A DNA stretch of 64,000 bases from JAMIFN01 sp964544605 (GTDB lineage Bacteria > Pseudomonadota > Gammaproteobacteria > Burkholderiales > Burkholderiaceae_C). Positions 50,301-60,000 of this stretch are shown piece by piece (position 1 is the first letter of the stretch; each line of letters begins with the position of its first letter). The DNA lies in NCBI GenBank assembly GCA_964544605.1, contig CAZJBX010000004.1, positions 34,053-98,052 of the forward strand. Reading direction: 5' to 3'. Position numbers and translations under genes: made by a program. The notes under the pieces were generated by a model. That model saw only the letters and a program-made list of their open reading frames with translations, was not told where the DNA came from and ran no database searches.

Positions 50301-52580
50301 CTGCCTGTGATGTTTTGCTCACCCACCATGGAGCTTGGCGTTGACATTTCAGCGCTGAACACCGTGTACTTGCGGAATGTCCCACCAACACCTGCCAATT
50401 ACGCGCAACGCAGTGGCCGCGCTGGCCGCTCTGGGCAGCAAGCATTGGTCATCACTTATTGCGCGTCACTGAGTCCCCACGATCAATGGTTTTTCCACCA
50501 TGCCAATGAAATGGTGCATGGTATTGTTCGGGCGCCGAACTTGGATCTGGCGAACCGAGAGTTGGTCGAAAGCCACTTACAAGCTGTGTGGCTGGCTAAC
50601 GCCCATGTGGCATTGGATGTCAGCATTGCCCCCATGCTGGACCTTGAGCAACCCAATAAACCCCTGATTCAAGCCTACCATGATGCCTTAAATGCCCCTG
50701 CTGCTACCCAACGGGCTCAAGCCAGTGCTGCGCGAGTGATAGCACAGCTACAGGGTGAGCTTGTCGGCAGTGACTGGTTCAAGCCAGACTATGTACAGAA
50801 AGTCATTGAGCGAGCGCCGCAAGTGTTTTCAGAGGCCCTCGAACGCTGGCGGGCATTGTTTGATGCCACCCGCAAACAAATGGACATGGCCGACCAAATT
50901 GTCAAAAGCCATACGGCCTCGCACAATGAGCGCCAAAACGCCCAACGGCGTTATGGCGATGCGGCCCGTCAATATGCGATGCTATTGAAGACAGGCAATA
51001 GCCAAAACAACGATTTCTACACCTACCGCTATTTGGCCAGCCAGGGCTTTTTACCTGGCTATAACTTCCCCCGCCTCCCGCTCATGGCATGGATTCCTGC
51101 CCGTGGAGGCACATCTGCTAAAGGCAAGAACGATGAAGGCAGTATGGTCAGCCGACCGCGCTTCTTGGCTCTCTCCGAATTCGGCCCACGCAGCCTGATC
51201 TACCACCAAGGCCGCATGTACCGGGTCGTTCGAGCAAAACTCAATGTGGGGTCCGCTGATCATATTTCTGGCAACAGCCAGCTCGCCACCATTTCTTCCT
51301 TGGTATGCAGCCAATGCGGTTATGGCCACTTGGGTGAGGCCGATGGGGCGCAGCCCTTGGTCAATTGCTGTGAAAACTGCGATGCGCCGCTCACTGAGAA
51401 CGACTGGGTTCGCGAGCTATACCGCATTGAAACGGTCGAAACAATTGCAGTTGAGCGCATCTCCATCAACGATGAAGACCGCCAGCGCCAAGGCTTCGAG
51501 CTACAAACCACCTACCGTTTCTTGCCTGGGCCTGATGGTGTCATTCAGCAGCGCAAAGCGGAAGTCCGCCAAGGCGAAGACATCTTGGCAGAGCTAAGCT
51601 ATGCACCTGCAGCACGCTTGTGGCGCATCAACCGTGGCTGGCGCAGGCGTAAAAACAAAGAGCAACTTGGCTTTTACATCAACCCCATTACTGGCACTTG
51701 GAGCAAGCAAGACGAACCTGGTGCGGAAGAAGCAGATAGTGCTGATGAAGGCGCACTCGATAAAGTGCCCAACCAGCGCATCGTCCCTTTTGTCGAAGAC
51801 CATCGCAACCTGCTCATTCTTGCGCCAATACATCCTCTCTCCATTGAAGCCATGGCCACCTTGCAAGCCGTCCTCAAGCGTGGCATTGAGATGACCTTTC
51901 AGATCGAGGAATCAGAACTTGTGGCCGAGCCTTTGCCTCATGCTGACGAACGCCGTGCCCTGATGTTTTACGAAGCTGCCGAAGGTGGCGCTGGTGTCCT
52001 CACCCGCATTGCCAGCGACCCCACCAGTCTGGCGCAGGTTGCCAGCAACGCACTCAAACTACTCCATCACAATGCACCGCAAGGGGCGTGGCGCTTGGAA
52101 GACCTGCCCGCGCTAGAGCAAACCAACGAGCTGGGCAATCACATCTGTGAGGCAGGGTGTTACCAATGCCTCTTGTCCTACTTTAATCAACCCGACCACG
52201 AAAACATCAATCGCCGTAATGCCGACGCTCTCAAAGTTTTGGTGGCTCTGGCCAATGCTGAAGTCAGACCCAAACAGGAGCCACCGCCCCAATCCAAGAG
52301 CGACCCAGCGGATGCCAGCATCCAGCATTGGCTTGATGCACTCACAGCCGCTGGCTTGCGCCACCCTGATGCCACACAGATACCCGTCAACCAAGGCGCT
52401 GCTATGGCAGCTGGCCAATACAAAAATGCGCGAACCCTGGTCTTTCTTGAAGACATAGGCGCAGAAACTGTCGCCTCGTTAATAGACAAAGGCTGGAAAA
52501 TACTCAGCCTCTCCGACCCATCGCAATGGCAAGCCCAATTTCTAGCGCATCCTGATGTGTTTGGCGTGGCAGAAAAATAA
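47301..52580 (+). CDS. DEAD-type helicase with C-terminal DUF1998 (DruE / DrmA-DrmB-like defence helicase)
   Basis: About 1759 residues. The N-terminus reads NIFNFRDELIREYSSFSRSF. Walker A is TGTGSGKSLSFF (~residue 119) and the DEAD box is LDELHTYRGRQGAD (~235). Helicase C has ELGVDISALNTVYLRN and QRSGRAGRSGQQ (~1000-1050). Several Cys pairs suggest zinc sites (CRDCGQEY, CLSCAQLH, CSQCGYG, CCENCD). The DUF1998 end has YEAAEGGAGVLTRI and CEAGCYQCLLSYFNQPD. GTG 47301 follows AAGAGG at 6 bases; upstream in-frame starts (ATG 47262, TTG 47175) lack one. Helicase plus DUF1998 in one chain matches Druantia DruE or a fusion of DISARM DrmA and DrmB. A 15-base gap to the next gene suggests an operon. 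Confidence 0.85.
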   Translation: MANIFNFRDELIREYSSFSRSFARISASDLRDEVERQYAGGRYWPEPLVQINPNYQRKGSVQQLVAEGALHSACSALFQVGKAEGSAQPLHLYAHQLQALAKGQAKKSYVVTTGTGSGKSLSFFIPVIDRILKAKDQEQSPRTRAIVIYPMNALANSQLEELDKFLYGYPPEQQPFTVARYTGQESKAERNAIADNPPDILLTNFMMLELILTRFDEVDRRVVDHCQGLEFLILDELHTYRGRQGADVALLVRRLRERLQATELVCIGTSATMSSTGSLVDRNKTVAEVASKLFGTNISEQDVIGETLERVTDPLKDVAAVQAELVQAVTRTQFTWTDFESFRADPLSIWVELNLGVELPDNEPPRRAKPMTIQAASEKLAQDAGCEIDLARRALQQFLVAAHEVRTPQGRPPFAFKLHQFISGPGKVLTTLEAQGTRHVTLDAQRFAPGRQEEGAQLYSVHFCRDCGQEYHPVWQSKRAPTSYSPREIDDIAADDNEEVHYGFLCPAHESLPFHGDLDELPEAWLDLSRAEPKVKQSYKKAVPHRVSVDAQGHQGSGEPFWFIPGKFRFCLSCAQLHEAHGKDINRLASLSGEGRSSATTILTLSALRQLFSDTELASGQSDSRKLLGFTDNRQDAALQAGHFNDFVFLLTLRAGLIGALQNNNGELSEELLADAVFNALGFGRADEATLAEYLRTPKLMGLARQEAQRTLRYIIGYRLLRDLRHGWRFNNPNLDQLGLLDIHYRSLDEFCSEDAVFQDSSLLMKLAPSHRAELCRLIFDAMRRGLCLETRYLDPVEQDKARTSAYANLNERWAFAPDEQLETAKYLILGKRPEYKGRVRADLVTGGSRSKLLRAIKAAPFWKDTAFASQVASWKDPDWVQVLEAALQASVLYGYVQKHPINSEVVGWRLNAAAMTWCLPDAAQQEDQSRTNQFFRNLYLNITELLRQQSHPLFDFEAQEHTAQVDAGRRQLLEQRFRYTDKDRKDWAANPAHEAPLERLPVMFCSPTMELGVDISALNTVYLRNVPPTPANYAQRSGRAGRSGQQALVITYCASLSPHDQWFFHHANEMVHGIVRAPNLDLANRELVESHLQAVWLANAHVALDVSIAPMLDLEQPNKPLIQAYHDALNAPAATQRAQASAARVIAQLQGELVGSDWFKPDYVQKVIERAPQVFSEALERWRALFDATRKQMDMADQIVKSHTASHNERQNAQRRYGDAARQYAMLLKTGNSQNNDFYTYRYLASQGFLPGYNFPRLPLMAWIPARGGTSAKGKNDEGSMVSRPRFLALSEFGPRSLIYHQGRMYRVVRAKLNVGSADHISGNSQLATISSLVCSQCGYGHLGEADGAQPLVNCCENCDAPLTENDWVRELYRIETVETIAVERISINDEDRQRQGFELQTTYRFLPGPDGVIQQRKAEVRQGEDILAELSYAPAARLWRINRGWRRRKNKEQLGFYINPITGTWSKQDEPGAEEADSADEGALDKVPNQRIVPFVEDHRNLLILAPIHPLSIEAMATLQAVLKRGIEMTFQIEESELVAEPLPHADERRALMFYEAAEGGAGVLTRIASDPTSLAQVASNALKLLHHNAPQGAWRLEDLPALEQTNELGNHICEAGCYQCLLSYFNQPDHENINRRNADALKVLVALANAEVRPKQEPPPQSKSDPADASIQHWLDALTAAGLRHPDATQIPVNQGAAMAAGQYKNARTLVFLEDIGAETVASLIDKGWKILSLSDPSQWQAQFLAHPDVFGVAEK

Positions 52581-52595
52581 AGAATAGCAATCACC

Positions 52596-55379
52596 ATGAC
52601 CCAACTTGAACATGACTTCATGCCTGGCAACCTGGTCCGAGCCCGTGGGCGTGAATGGGTCGTGCAAACTGACTCCCAGCGCCACTTGCTGCGCCTGCGC
52701 CCGCTGGGTGGCGCGGACGGCGACAGCATTGCCTTGATACCCGAACTTGAGCTTCTGCCAGTCGAGCCAGCCACCTTCCCTTGGCCACAAGCAGAACAAG
52801 CCGGAAACCACGCCGCAGCCCTTCTACTGCGTGATGCGCTGCGCCTCAAACTGCGTGCTGGTGGCGGCCCCTTCCGTTCCTTTGGCAATATCGCTGTTGA
52901 GCCGCGTGCTTACCAACTTGTCCCATTGCTCATGGCGCTGCGCCTAACAACCGTGCGCCTTCTTATTGCTGATGATGTGGGTATTGGCAAAACCATCGAA
53001 GCTGGCCTCATTGCCCGCGAATTGCTGGATCGGGGCGAAATTGCCCGCCTCGCTGTACTTTGCCCACCCCATCTGGTTGAACAGTGGCAAAACGAACTTG
53101 AAACCCGTTTCAACTTGCAAGCGGTTGCGCTCACCTCGGCGTCAGCCTCGCGCATCGAGCGCGACCTGCCGCATGGGGTGAGCCTCTTTGACCACTACCC
53201 CGTAGTGGTGGTCAGCCTTGATTACATCAAAAGCGAACGGCACCGCGAGCACTTCTTGGCCATCGCGCCTGAGTGTGTCATTGTGGATGAAGCCCACACC
53301 TGCGCTAGTCGTGGTGCAGGCAAGCAGCTGCGCTTTGAGCTGCTGCAACGCTTGGTCAAAAACGATGAACGCCACCTCATCTTGCTCACAGCAACGCCGC
53401 ACTCGGGTGATGAAGAGGCGTTCTACAACCTGCTGTCCTTACTTGACCTCCGCTTTGTGGCCTTACAAAGCCAGACATCCGCCAGTGACCCGCTGCGCCA
53501 AGAGCTAGCGCGCCATTTCGTACAGCGTCGGCGCAAAGACATCGCCGAATGGCAGTCTGAAACGGGCGATGGCCGTGGCTTCCCGCGCCGCATGAAAACC
53601 GAACTCACCTACCGACTCAGCGGAGACTGGGGCGCTTTCTTTGACGCCGTACAAGACTACTGTCTTGAACTAGCAGAACACATCGAGCGCGAAGGCGAAG
53701 GCCGTGGCCGCCTCATCTGGTACGCCACCCTCGCCTTGCTACGCTGCGTGGCCTCCTCACCCGCTGCGGCTGTCAAGGCACTGAGCACGCGGCTAGAAGG
53801 CAACCTTGAAACTGACGAGCTGCTCGCCGATGAGCGCCTGCATGACGGCCAAGCCGACGACCTTGAAGGCAGCGACCTAGAGCCTCCAGCACAACTAGAA
53901 GAGGCCAGCCGCCTGCCAGCTTTGATTGCAGAAGCCCAGCGGCTCTCTGGCAAAGCTGGTGATCCCAAACTCGCTGCGCTCATGGGGCACATCGAAGCAC
54001 TCCTCAAGGACGGCTACCATCCCGTCGTCTTTTGCCGCTACATCGCCACGGCCCACTATGTGGCTGAACACCTGCGCAAAGCCTTCCCCAAAGCCACTGT
54101 TGAATCTGTCACTGGTGAATACACCCCAGAAGAGCGAAGAGAACGCGTCGAAGGCATGGAAGACTGCGAGCAGCGCATACTGGTCGCCACCGACTGCCTG
54201 TCTGAAGGCATCAACCTGCAACACCTGTTCACGGCTGTCATTCACTACGACCTGGCTTGGAACCCCACTCGCCATGAACAGCGCGAAGGCCGTGTCGATC
54301 GTTTTGGCCAACAAGCCGCCGATGTGCGCTGCACCATGCTCTACGGGCAAGACAACCCTGTCGATGGCTTTGTGCTCAATGTCATTCTCCGCAAGGCTGA
54401 AGCCATCCAAAAAGAACTTGGTGTACTGGTACCCATGCCAGAAGACGAATCCCGCATCAACCAAGCCCTGGTCAAAGCCGCCCTAATGAAGCGCAGCGAT
54501 AAGCGCCAACCCGACCAAAGCACTTTTGACTTTGGTGAACCTGAGCACATCCTCCAGCCCCTCCAAGCCCAATGGCAAGACGCCCTAGAGAAAGCCAAGG
54601 CCAATCGCACCGTCTTTGCCCAGCGCCGCATTCGCCCAGACGAAGTCCTCCCTGAGTGGCAAAAACAGCAAGAAGCACTCGGCACCCAAACCGATGTGCA
54701 GCGCTTTGTACACAGTGCCACCGCCCGCCTCAATGCGCCGCTTGAACCCACTCACAAACAGCACTTCCGTTTTCTGCCTCAACACCTGCCCGAAGCACTG
54801 CGCCAGCGTCTGGCCGACGAAGGCATAGACAAACCCCTGCTGCTCAACTTCAATGAACTGCACCGCAGCCACCCCCTCGTCAGCGTGCTGGCAGAACACC
54901 TACTCGAAACATCTCTAGAAGGCCATGCAACCCAGCTTGCCGCCCGCTGCGCTGCCACGCTCACCAACGAGGTCGAAGTCGTCACCACCATTTACCTGCT
55001 GCGCCTGCGCCATCAATTGGCCTATGTGCGCCGCCGCCAGCCATTCCAAATGATGGCTGAAGAAGCCGTCGCCATCGCCGTGGCTGGCCGCACCAACCCA
55101 CAATGGCTACACCACGAACAGGCCGCCAAACTGCTGGAATGCACTCCCAGCGGCAACCTGCCTGCCGAGCTTGTGCAGCGGGAAATCCGCACCGCACTGG
55201 ACTTCATTGCTGCCCACCCTCAGCAGCTCCAGGCACTTGCTGAGCAACGCGCCCAAGCGCTCTTGGCTGATCACCAGCGTGTGCGCGAAGCCGCCCGCGA
55301 TATAGGCCAATACAGCGTCAACCCATGCTTGCCCATAGACATCATCGGCGTCTATGTATTGCTACCTGATGCACTCTGA
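52596..55379 (+). CDS. drmD: SNF2-family helicase, DISARM DrmD-like
   Basis: A 927-residue SNF2-type translocase. Walker A is ADDVGIGKTIEAGL (~residue 129), the DEAH box is VIVDEAHTCA (~230), motif III is LLTATPHSG, and motif VI is ARHEQREGRVDRFGQ-like in the second RecA domain (~562). The N-terminal region has FMPGNLVRARGREWVV, common in DrmD and related proteins. It probably moves along DNA in a phage-defence complex. The stop overlaps the next ATG by one base (TGATG). Confidence 0.82.
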   Translation: MTQLEHDFMPGNLVRARGREWVVQTDSQRHLLRLRPLGGADGDSIALIPELELLPVEPATFPWPQAEQAGNHAAALLLRDALRLKLRAGGGPFRSFGNIAVEPRAYQLVPLLMALRLTTVRLLIADDVGIGKTIEAGLIARELLDRGEIARLAVLCPPHLVEQWQNELETRFNLQAVALTSASASRIERDLPHGVSLFDHYPVVVVSLDYIKSERHREHFLAIAPECVIVDEAHTCASRGAGKQLRFELLQRLVKNDERHLILLTATPHSGDEEAFYNLLSLLDLRFVALQSQTSASDPLRQELARHFVQRRRKDIAEWQSETGDGRGFPRRMKTELTYRLSGDWGAFFDAVQDYCLELAEHIEREGEGRGRLIWYATLALLRCVASSPAAAVKALSTRLEGNLETDELLADERLHDGQADDLEGSDLEPPAQLEEASRLPALIAEAQRLSGKAGDPKLAALMGHIEALLKDGYHPVVFCRYIATAHYVAEHLRKAFPKATVESVTGEYTPEERRERVEGMEDCEQRILVATDCLSEGINLQHLFTAVIHYDLAWNPTRHEQREGRVDRFGQQAADVRCTMLYGQDNPVDGFVLNVILRKAEAIQKELGVLVPMPEDESRINQALVKAALMKRSDKRQPDQSTFDFGEPEHILQPLQAQWQDALEKAKANRTVFAQRRIRPDEVLPEWQKQQEALGTQTDVQRFVHSATARLNAPLEPTHKQHFRFLPQHLPEALRQRLADEGIDKPLLLNFNELHRSHPLVSVLAEHLLETSLEGHATQLAARCAATLTNEVEVVTTIYLLRLRHQLAYVRRRQPFQMMAEEAVAIAVAGRTNPQWLHHEQAAKLLECTPSGNLPAELVQREIRTALDFIAAHPQQLQALAEQRAQALLADHQRVREAARDIGQYSVNPCLPIDIIGVYVLLPDAL

Positions 55380-57011
55380 TGGAATACGCAAGCGCCATGA
55401 CTGAAACTGAAACCATCGAACTGAAGAAAACCCTGGCCGAGCTCAAGCAAGGACTGATCTCGCTGGCTGCCATGCTCAACAAACATGGCCATGCAGAACT
55501 CTGGTTCGGCGTGGCCCCTAATGGCCAAGCAGTAGGAATGGAAATCAACGAAAAAACCCTCCGTGATGTGTCTCAGGCAATGGCCGCACATATTGAGCCA
55601 ACCATTTATCCCCGCATCACCCAAGAGCGCATCCACGGTAAACATTGCTTAAAAATCGAAGCCGATGGCTGGCAACAGCCTTACCTTGCTTACGGCCGTG
55701 CTTATATGCGTGTGGCCGATGAAGACAAAAAACTCAGCGCCCACGAGTTAAAAAACCTCATCCTACAAAGCAATCGTGACGCTCTGCGCTGGGAAAACGA
55801 ACCCTCCGGCCTGAGCATCGACCAGCTGGTACCCGAAAAAATCACTCGTTTCCTCGCACGAGCCAACCTACCGCAAGACAGCGTCGCCAACGCCCTAGAA
55901 AAGCTTGACCTGCTGCACCAAGGCGCACCTATCAACGCCGCCAAACTGTTTTTTGCCCATCAGCCCATCCAGCTGCGCTGCGCGGTATTTGCCACCACCA
56001 CCAGCTCCACCATCATTGACAGACACGACTTTGATGGCGACATCCTTGAACTGATTGAAGAAGCCGAAAAATACGCCCTCAAAAACATTCACATCGGCAT
56101 GCGGCTCGAAGGCCTATACCGTGTCGATGTACCAGAAATCGCCGTCAAAGCCATCCGTGAAGCCCTGATCAACGCCTTCTGCCACCGCGACTGGCGCGCC
56201 CCAGACTACATACAGGTCGCCGTCTTTAAAGACCGCCTAGAAATCCGCAGCCCTGGCAAACTCTACGGCGACCTAACCTTTGACGACATCCGCCAAGGCA
56301 ACATCTCCAGCCGTCGCAACCCTAAAATTGCCGAGCTACTGCGCCGCATCCAACTGGTAGAGGCCTGGGGCCGTGGGGTACCGCTGATTCTGGAACACGC
56401 CCCACAAACCAGCTTTGTTGAAATTGGCGGGCTGTTCGTCACCCGCTTTATGCGGCCATCGGCTGTAGAAGGGGGTTTGGAAACACCAGGCACCGCTCCG
56501 GAGAACACAAAAACTGGCGGAGAGGCGAACGAGGCTACACCAAAGACTAGCCCAAAGACTAGCCCAAAGACTAGCCCAAAGACTAGCCCAAAGACTAGCC
56601 CAAAGANNNNNNNNNNNNNNNNNNNNNNNNNNNNNNNNNNNNNNNNNNNNNNNNNNNNNNNNNNNNNNNNNNNNNNNNNNNNNNNNNNNNNNNNNNNNNN
56701 NNNNNNCCAGCCCAAAGACCAGCCCAAAGACCAGCCCAAAGACCAGCCCAAAGACTAGCCCAAAGACCAGCCCAAAGGCTGGCCTTGAACACCAGCAACA
56801 CACCAAAGAAGCGCCTAGAAAGCACCAGGCAACCCTGCTCCAGCACCTGAAGCAGCACCCCACAGCCAGCGTGCCAGAGCTGATGCAAGCCACTGGCCTG
56901 AGCACCAGTGGCGTCAAATACCACCTCAACCAGCTCAAGCGCACCGGCAAGTTACTGCGTCACGGCCCCACCAAAGGCGGTCACTGGGAAGTCATCGGGG
57001 AGCACGAGTAA
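55379..57011 (+). CDS. AlbA_2 (Schlafen-like)/ATP-binding regulator with SPKT-repeat linker and winged helix; crosses assembly gap
   Basis: Residues ~1-130 match the AlbA_2 domain: ELKKTLAELKQGLISLAAML and AYGRAYMRV. Then comes an ATP-binding part with IREALINAFCHRDW (GHKL-type N box), as in RecG-related regulators of COG2865. A repeated SPKT linker spans a 100-N gap. After the gap the same frame resumes with SPKT repeats and ends in a winged helix (LLQHLKQHPTASVPELMQAT, then GVKYHLNQLKRTGKLL). The two halves are in one frame only if the gap is a multiple of 3. With the N removed the gene is 510 residues. It likely regulates or assists the defence operon. ATG 55379 overlaps the drmD stop. Confidence 0.75.
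56537..56778 (+). repeat. 12-base coding tandem repeat (SPKT units) interrupted by N
   Basis: Copies of AGCCCAAAGACT before the gap and mostly AGCCCAAAGACC after it, at least 12 in total. They encode Ser-Pro-Lys-Thr. Because units are 12 bases, copy changes alter linker length and not frame. Confidence 0.95.
56607..56706. other. assembly gap (100 N)
   Basis: Exactly 100 N, a conventional placeholder. Flanking bases (CCCAAAGA before, CCAG after) join in perfect repeat phase if the true gap is a multiple of 12, including zero. Confidence 0.98.
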
Positions 57012-57016
57012 GCACC

Positions 57017-60000
57017 ATGAAACGCATCAACAAAGCCCGTAAAAGCACCTTCAACCTGCCCACGCTCAAGCTAGAAGGCAGCCTCTTCCTGCCCGACCAA
57101 CTTGAAAAGGCCGCCCTCGGCAGCGCCCAGTGGCAAACCGAAGCCGACTACGCCACCCCCAAGGGGCTCAAACTCAAAGACGACTACAGCCGCGCCTTCC
57201 AAATTGCCTGCGCCCAGTGGAAGCACTTTTCCGCCCAGCTCGAACGCACCGACATAGACGCAACAGCGCTCACCCAAACCTTTGTCCTAGAGCTCCTGCG
57301 CGATGCCTTTGGCTACAGCCACTTGCAACCCACCCCAGGCCTCACCCTCGGCGAGCGCCACTACCCAGTCCACCTCTTGGCTGCCAGCGTGCCAGTCGTG
57401 CTTGCGCCTCACACCCTCGCCCTGCATGAACCCGATACGCGCTTTGCCATCACCGGCTCAGGGGTGCGTAAAAAGTCGGCCTTTATGCTGACGCAAGAGC
57501 TGCTCAACGCCAGCCCCGACCACCGCTGGGGCATCGTCAGCAACGGCAAAACCCTGCGCCTGCTGCGCGACAGCGCCACACTCACCCGCCCCAGCTTCCT
57601 TGAAATCGACCTGGCTGATTTACTTGGCGGCCAGCGCTATGCCGAATTCGCCAATGTCTGGCGCTTATTCCATGCCAGCCGCTCCCTCGGCCAGCCCACT
57701 GAATGCATCTGGGAAAAATGGCGCACTGCTGGGCAAGAAGAAGGCACCCGTGTGCGCGACGGCCTGCGCCAAGGTGTCACCGAGGCACTGCTCACTCTCG
57801 GTGAAGGCTTCATCCAGCACCCAGCCAATGAAGCCTTACGCAGCGCCCTGCACAGCGGCGAACTCAGCAAAGACGCCTACTTCCAGCAGCTACTGCGGCT
57901 CATCTACCGCCTCATATTCGTCTTCAGCGTCGAAGAGCGCGGCCTGCTACACCCCCAAGACGGCAGCCCACAAGCCCAAACCGCCCGCCAAACCTATGCC
58001 GAAGGCTACGCCCTCGCGCGCCTGCGCGACCTCTGCCTCAAACGCCGCGCCCGCAACCGCTTCGATGACCACTGGCAAGCCATTCGCATCGTATTCAACA
58101 GCCTCAATGCGGGTGAGTCTCGCCTCGCCTTGCCTGCCTTGGGCGGCCTGTTTGCCCCCAGCCAATGCCCCGCACTCGACGCCGCCAGCCTCAGCAACGC
58201 CCACCTACTCACCGCCATGCAAAAACTGCGCTGGGCCAACCACAAAGGCGTTCTTGCCCCTGTGGACTACCGCAACATGGGGCCAGAAGAACTCGGCAGC
58301 GTCTATGAAAGCCTGCTCGAACTCGTGCCAGAAGTGGACTTACCTGCCCGCAAATTTGGCTTTGTCGGCCTCACCTCTGAAGGCAGCACCGCCGGCAACG
58401 CCCGCAAACTCAGCGGCAGCTACTACACCCCCGACTCGCTGGTGCAAGAGCTGATCAAATCCGCCCTCGACCCCGTCATTGAGCAGCGCCTGGCCGCCCA
58501 GCCTGAATCCCCCATTCAAGCCCTGCTCGCCATCCGCGTCATAGACCCCGCCTGCGGCAGTGGCCACTTCCTGCTCGCCGCTGCGCGCCGCCTCGCTGAA
58601 AAACTCGCCCAACTGCGTGCCAACGATGGTGAACAAAGCGAACAAGACTACCGCCACGCCCTGCGCCAAGTCGTCACCCACTGCATTTTCGGGGTGGACC
58701 GTAACCCCATGGCCATCGAATTGGCACGCATGGCGCTCTGGCTGGAAGGCTTTGAAGAAGGCCGCCCGCTGGGCTTCCTCAACCACCACCTGCAAGTGGG
58801 CGATGCCCTGCTGGGGCTAACCGACCTGAGCGTGCTGGAACAGGGCATCAGCAAGGATGCCTACAAAGCCCTGAGCGGCGACGACAAAGAAGTGTGCAAA
58901 CAACTGGCTGCCAGCAACCGTCAGGCGCTCAAGCAGCTGGAGACCATGCAGAAAACGCCCCAGTTCAGCCTGCCACTGGCGCAGGAAGACAGCCTCAGCA
59001 GCCTGCAACGCATCGAGTCCCTGCCACAAAACAGCCTGCAAGAAATTGCCGCCAAGGAAAGCGCCTACCGCGAATTTCTAGAGCAAACCCGCACCAGTCC
59101 GCTACGCAACGCTGCCGACATGCTGGTGGCCGCCTACCTGCTGCCCAAGCTGCCACACACCGAGCAGCAGATTCCCACCACCGCCAGCCTGCTGCTGGAG
59201 CTGATCAGCGATGCCGACAGCCACAATGCCCAGCATCTTGCTCAGCGCAAAGCCGCGCTGGATGCTTGCCAGCACGCCAGTGTTTTTCACTGGCCGCTGG
59301 CCTTTCCGCAGGTGTTTGCCCAGGGTGGCTTTGACTGTGTGCTGGGTAATCCGCCGTGGGAAGTCATGCAAATGGGGGAAGAAGAATTTTTTGCCACTCG
59401 CGCTCCTGAAATTGCAGCACTGCAAGGCGCAAAACGGAAAATCGCGATTGAGCAGTTGGAAACAGAAAACCCGCAGCTGTGGGAGGAATTTATTTGGGAA
59501 AGCCAGCGTGTCGCAGCAGCCAATGAGTTTGTACGAACAAGTGGCCGCTTCCCGCTCACAGCTGTCGGCAAGCTAAATACTTACCCACTTTTTGCGGAAA
59601 CCATCCTGCAAATCACCAAGCATCCAGATGGCTATGCCGGCTTTATCGTGCCTACCGGCATTGCCACCGATGACAGCACCAAGGCCTATTTTGGCTATAT
59701 TGCCCAAAGCGAACGGCTGGTCAGTCTGTACGATATCGAGAACCGGGAAAAGCTGTTTCCGGCTGTTGATAGCCGCATGAAATTCTGCCTAATTACGTTA
59801 GGTCAGGCACAGCAGGCCGAATTTGTCTTCTTTGCCACGCAAGTCAGTCAACTCAGTGATCCACGCCGCCGTTTTGCCTTGACGGCAGAAGAGTTCAACC
59901 TGATTAACCCCAATACCCTCACCTGCCCGGTGTTCCGCAGCCAGCGTGATGCCGAGCTGACTAAAAAACTTTACTGCGCTGCACCTGTGCTGATTAAAGA

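Noticed and set aside
56703..56758. TAG stop just after the gap as the end of the AlbA_2 protein
   Set aside because: This stop appears only in the frame imposed by the arbitrary 100 N; the repeat phase gives the frame ending at 57011.
56537..56778. CRISPR-like array
   Set aside because: 12-base units without spacers and inside a coding frame, encoding SPKT repeats.
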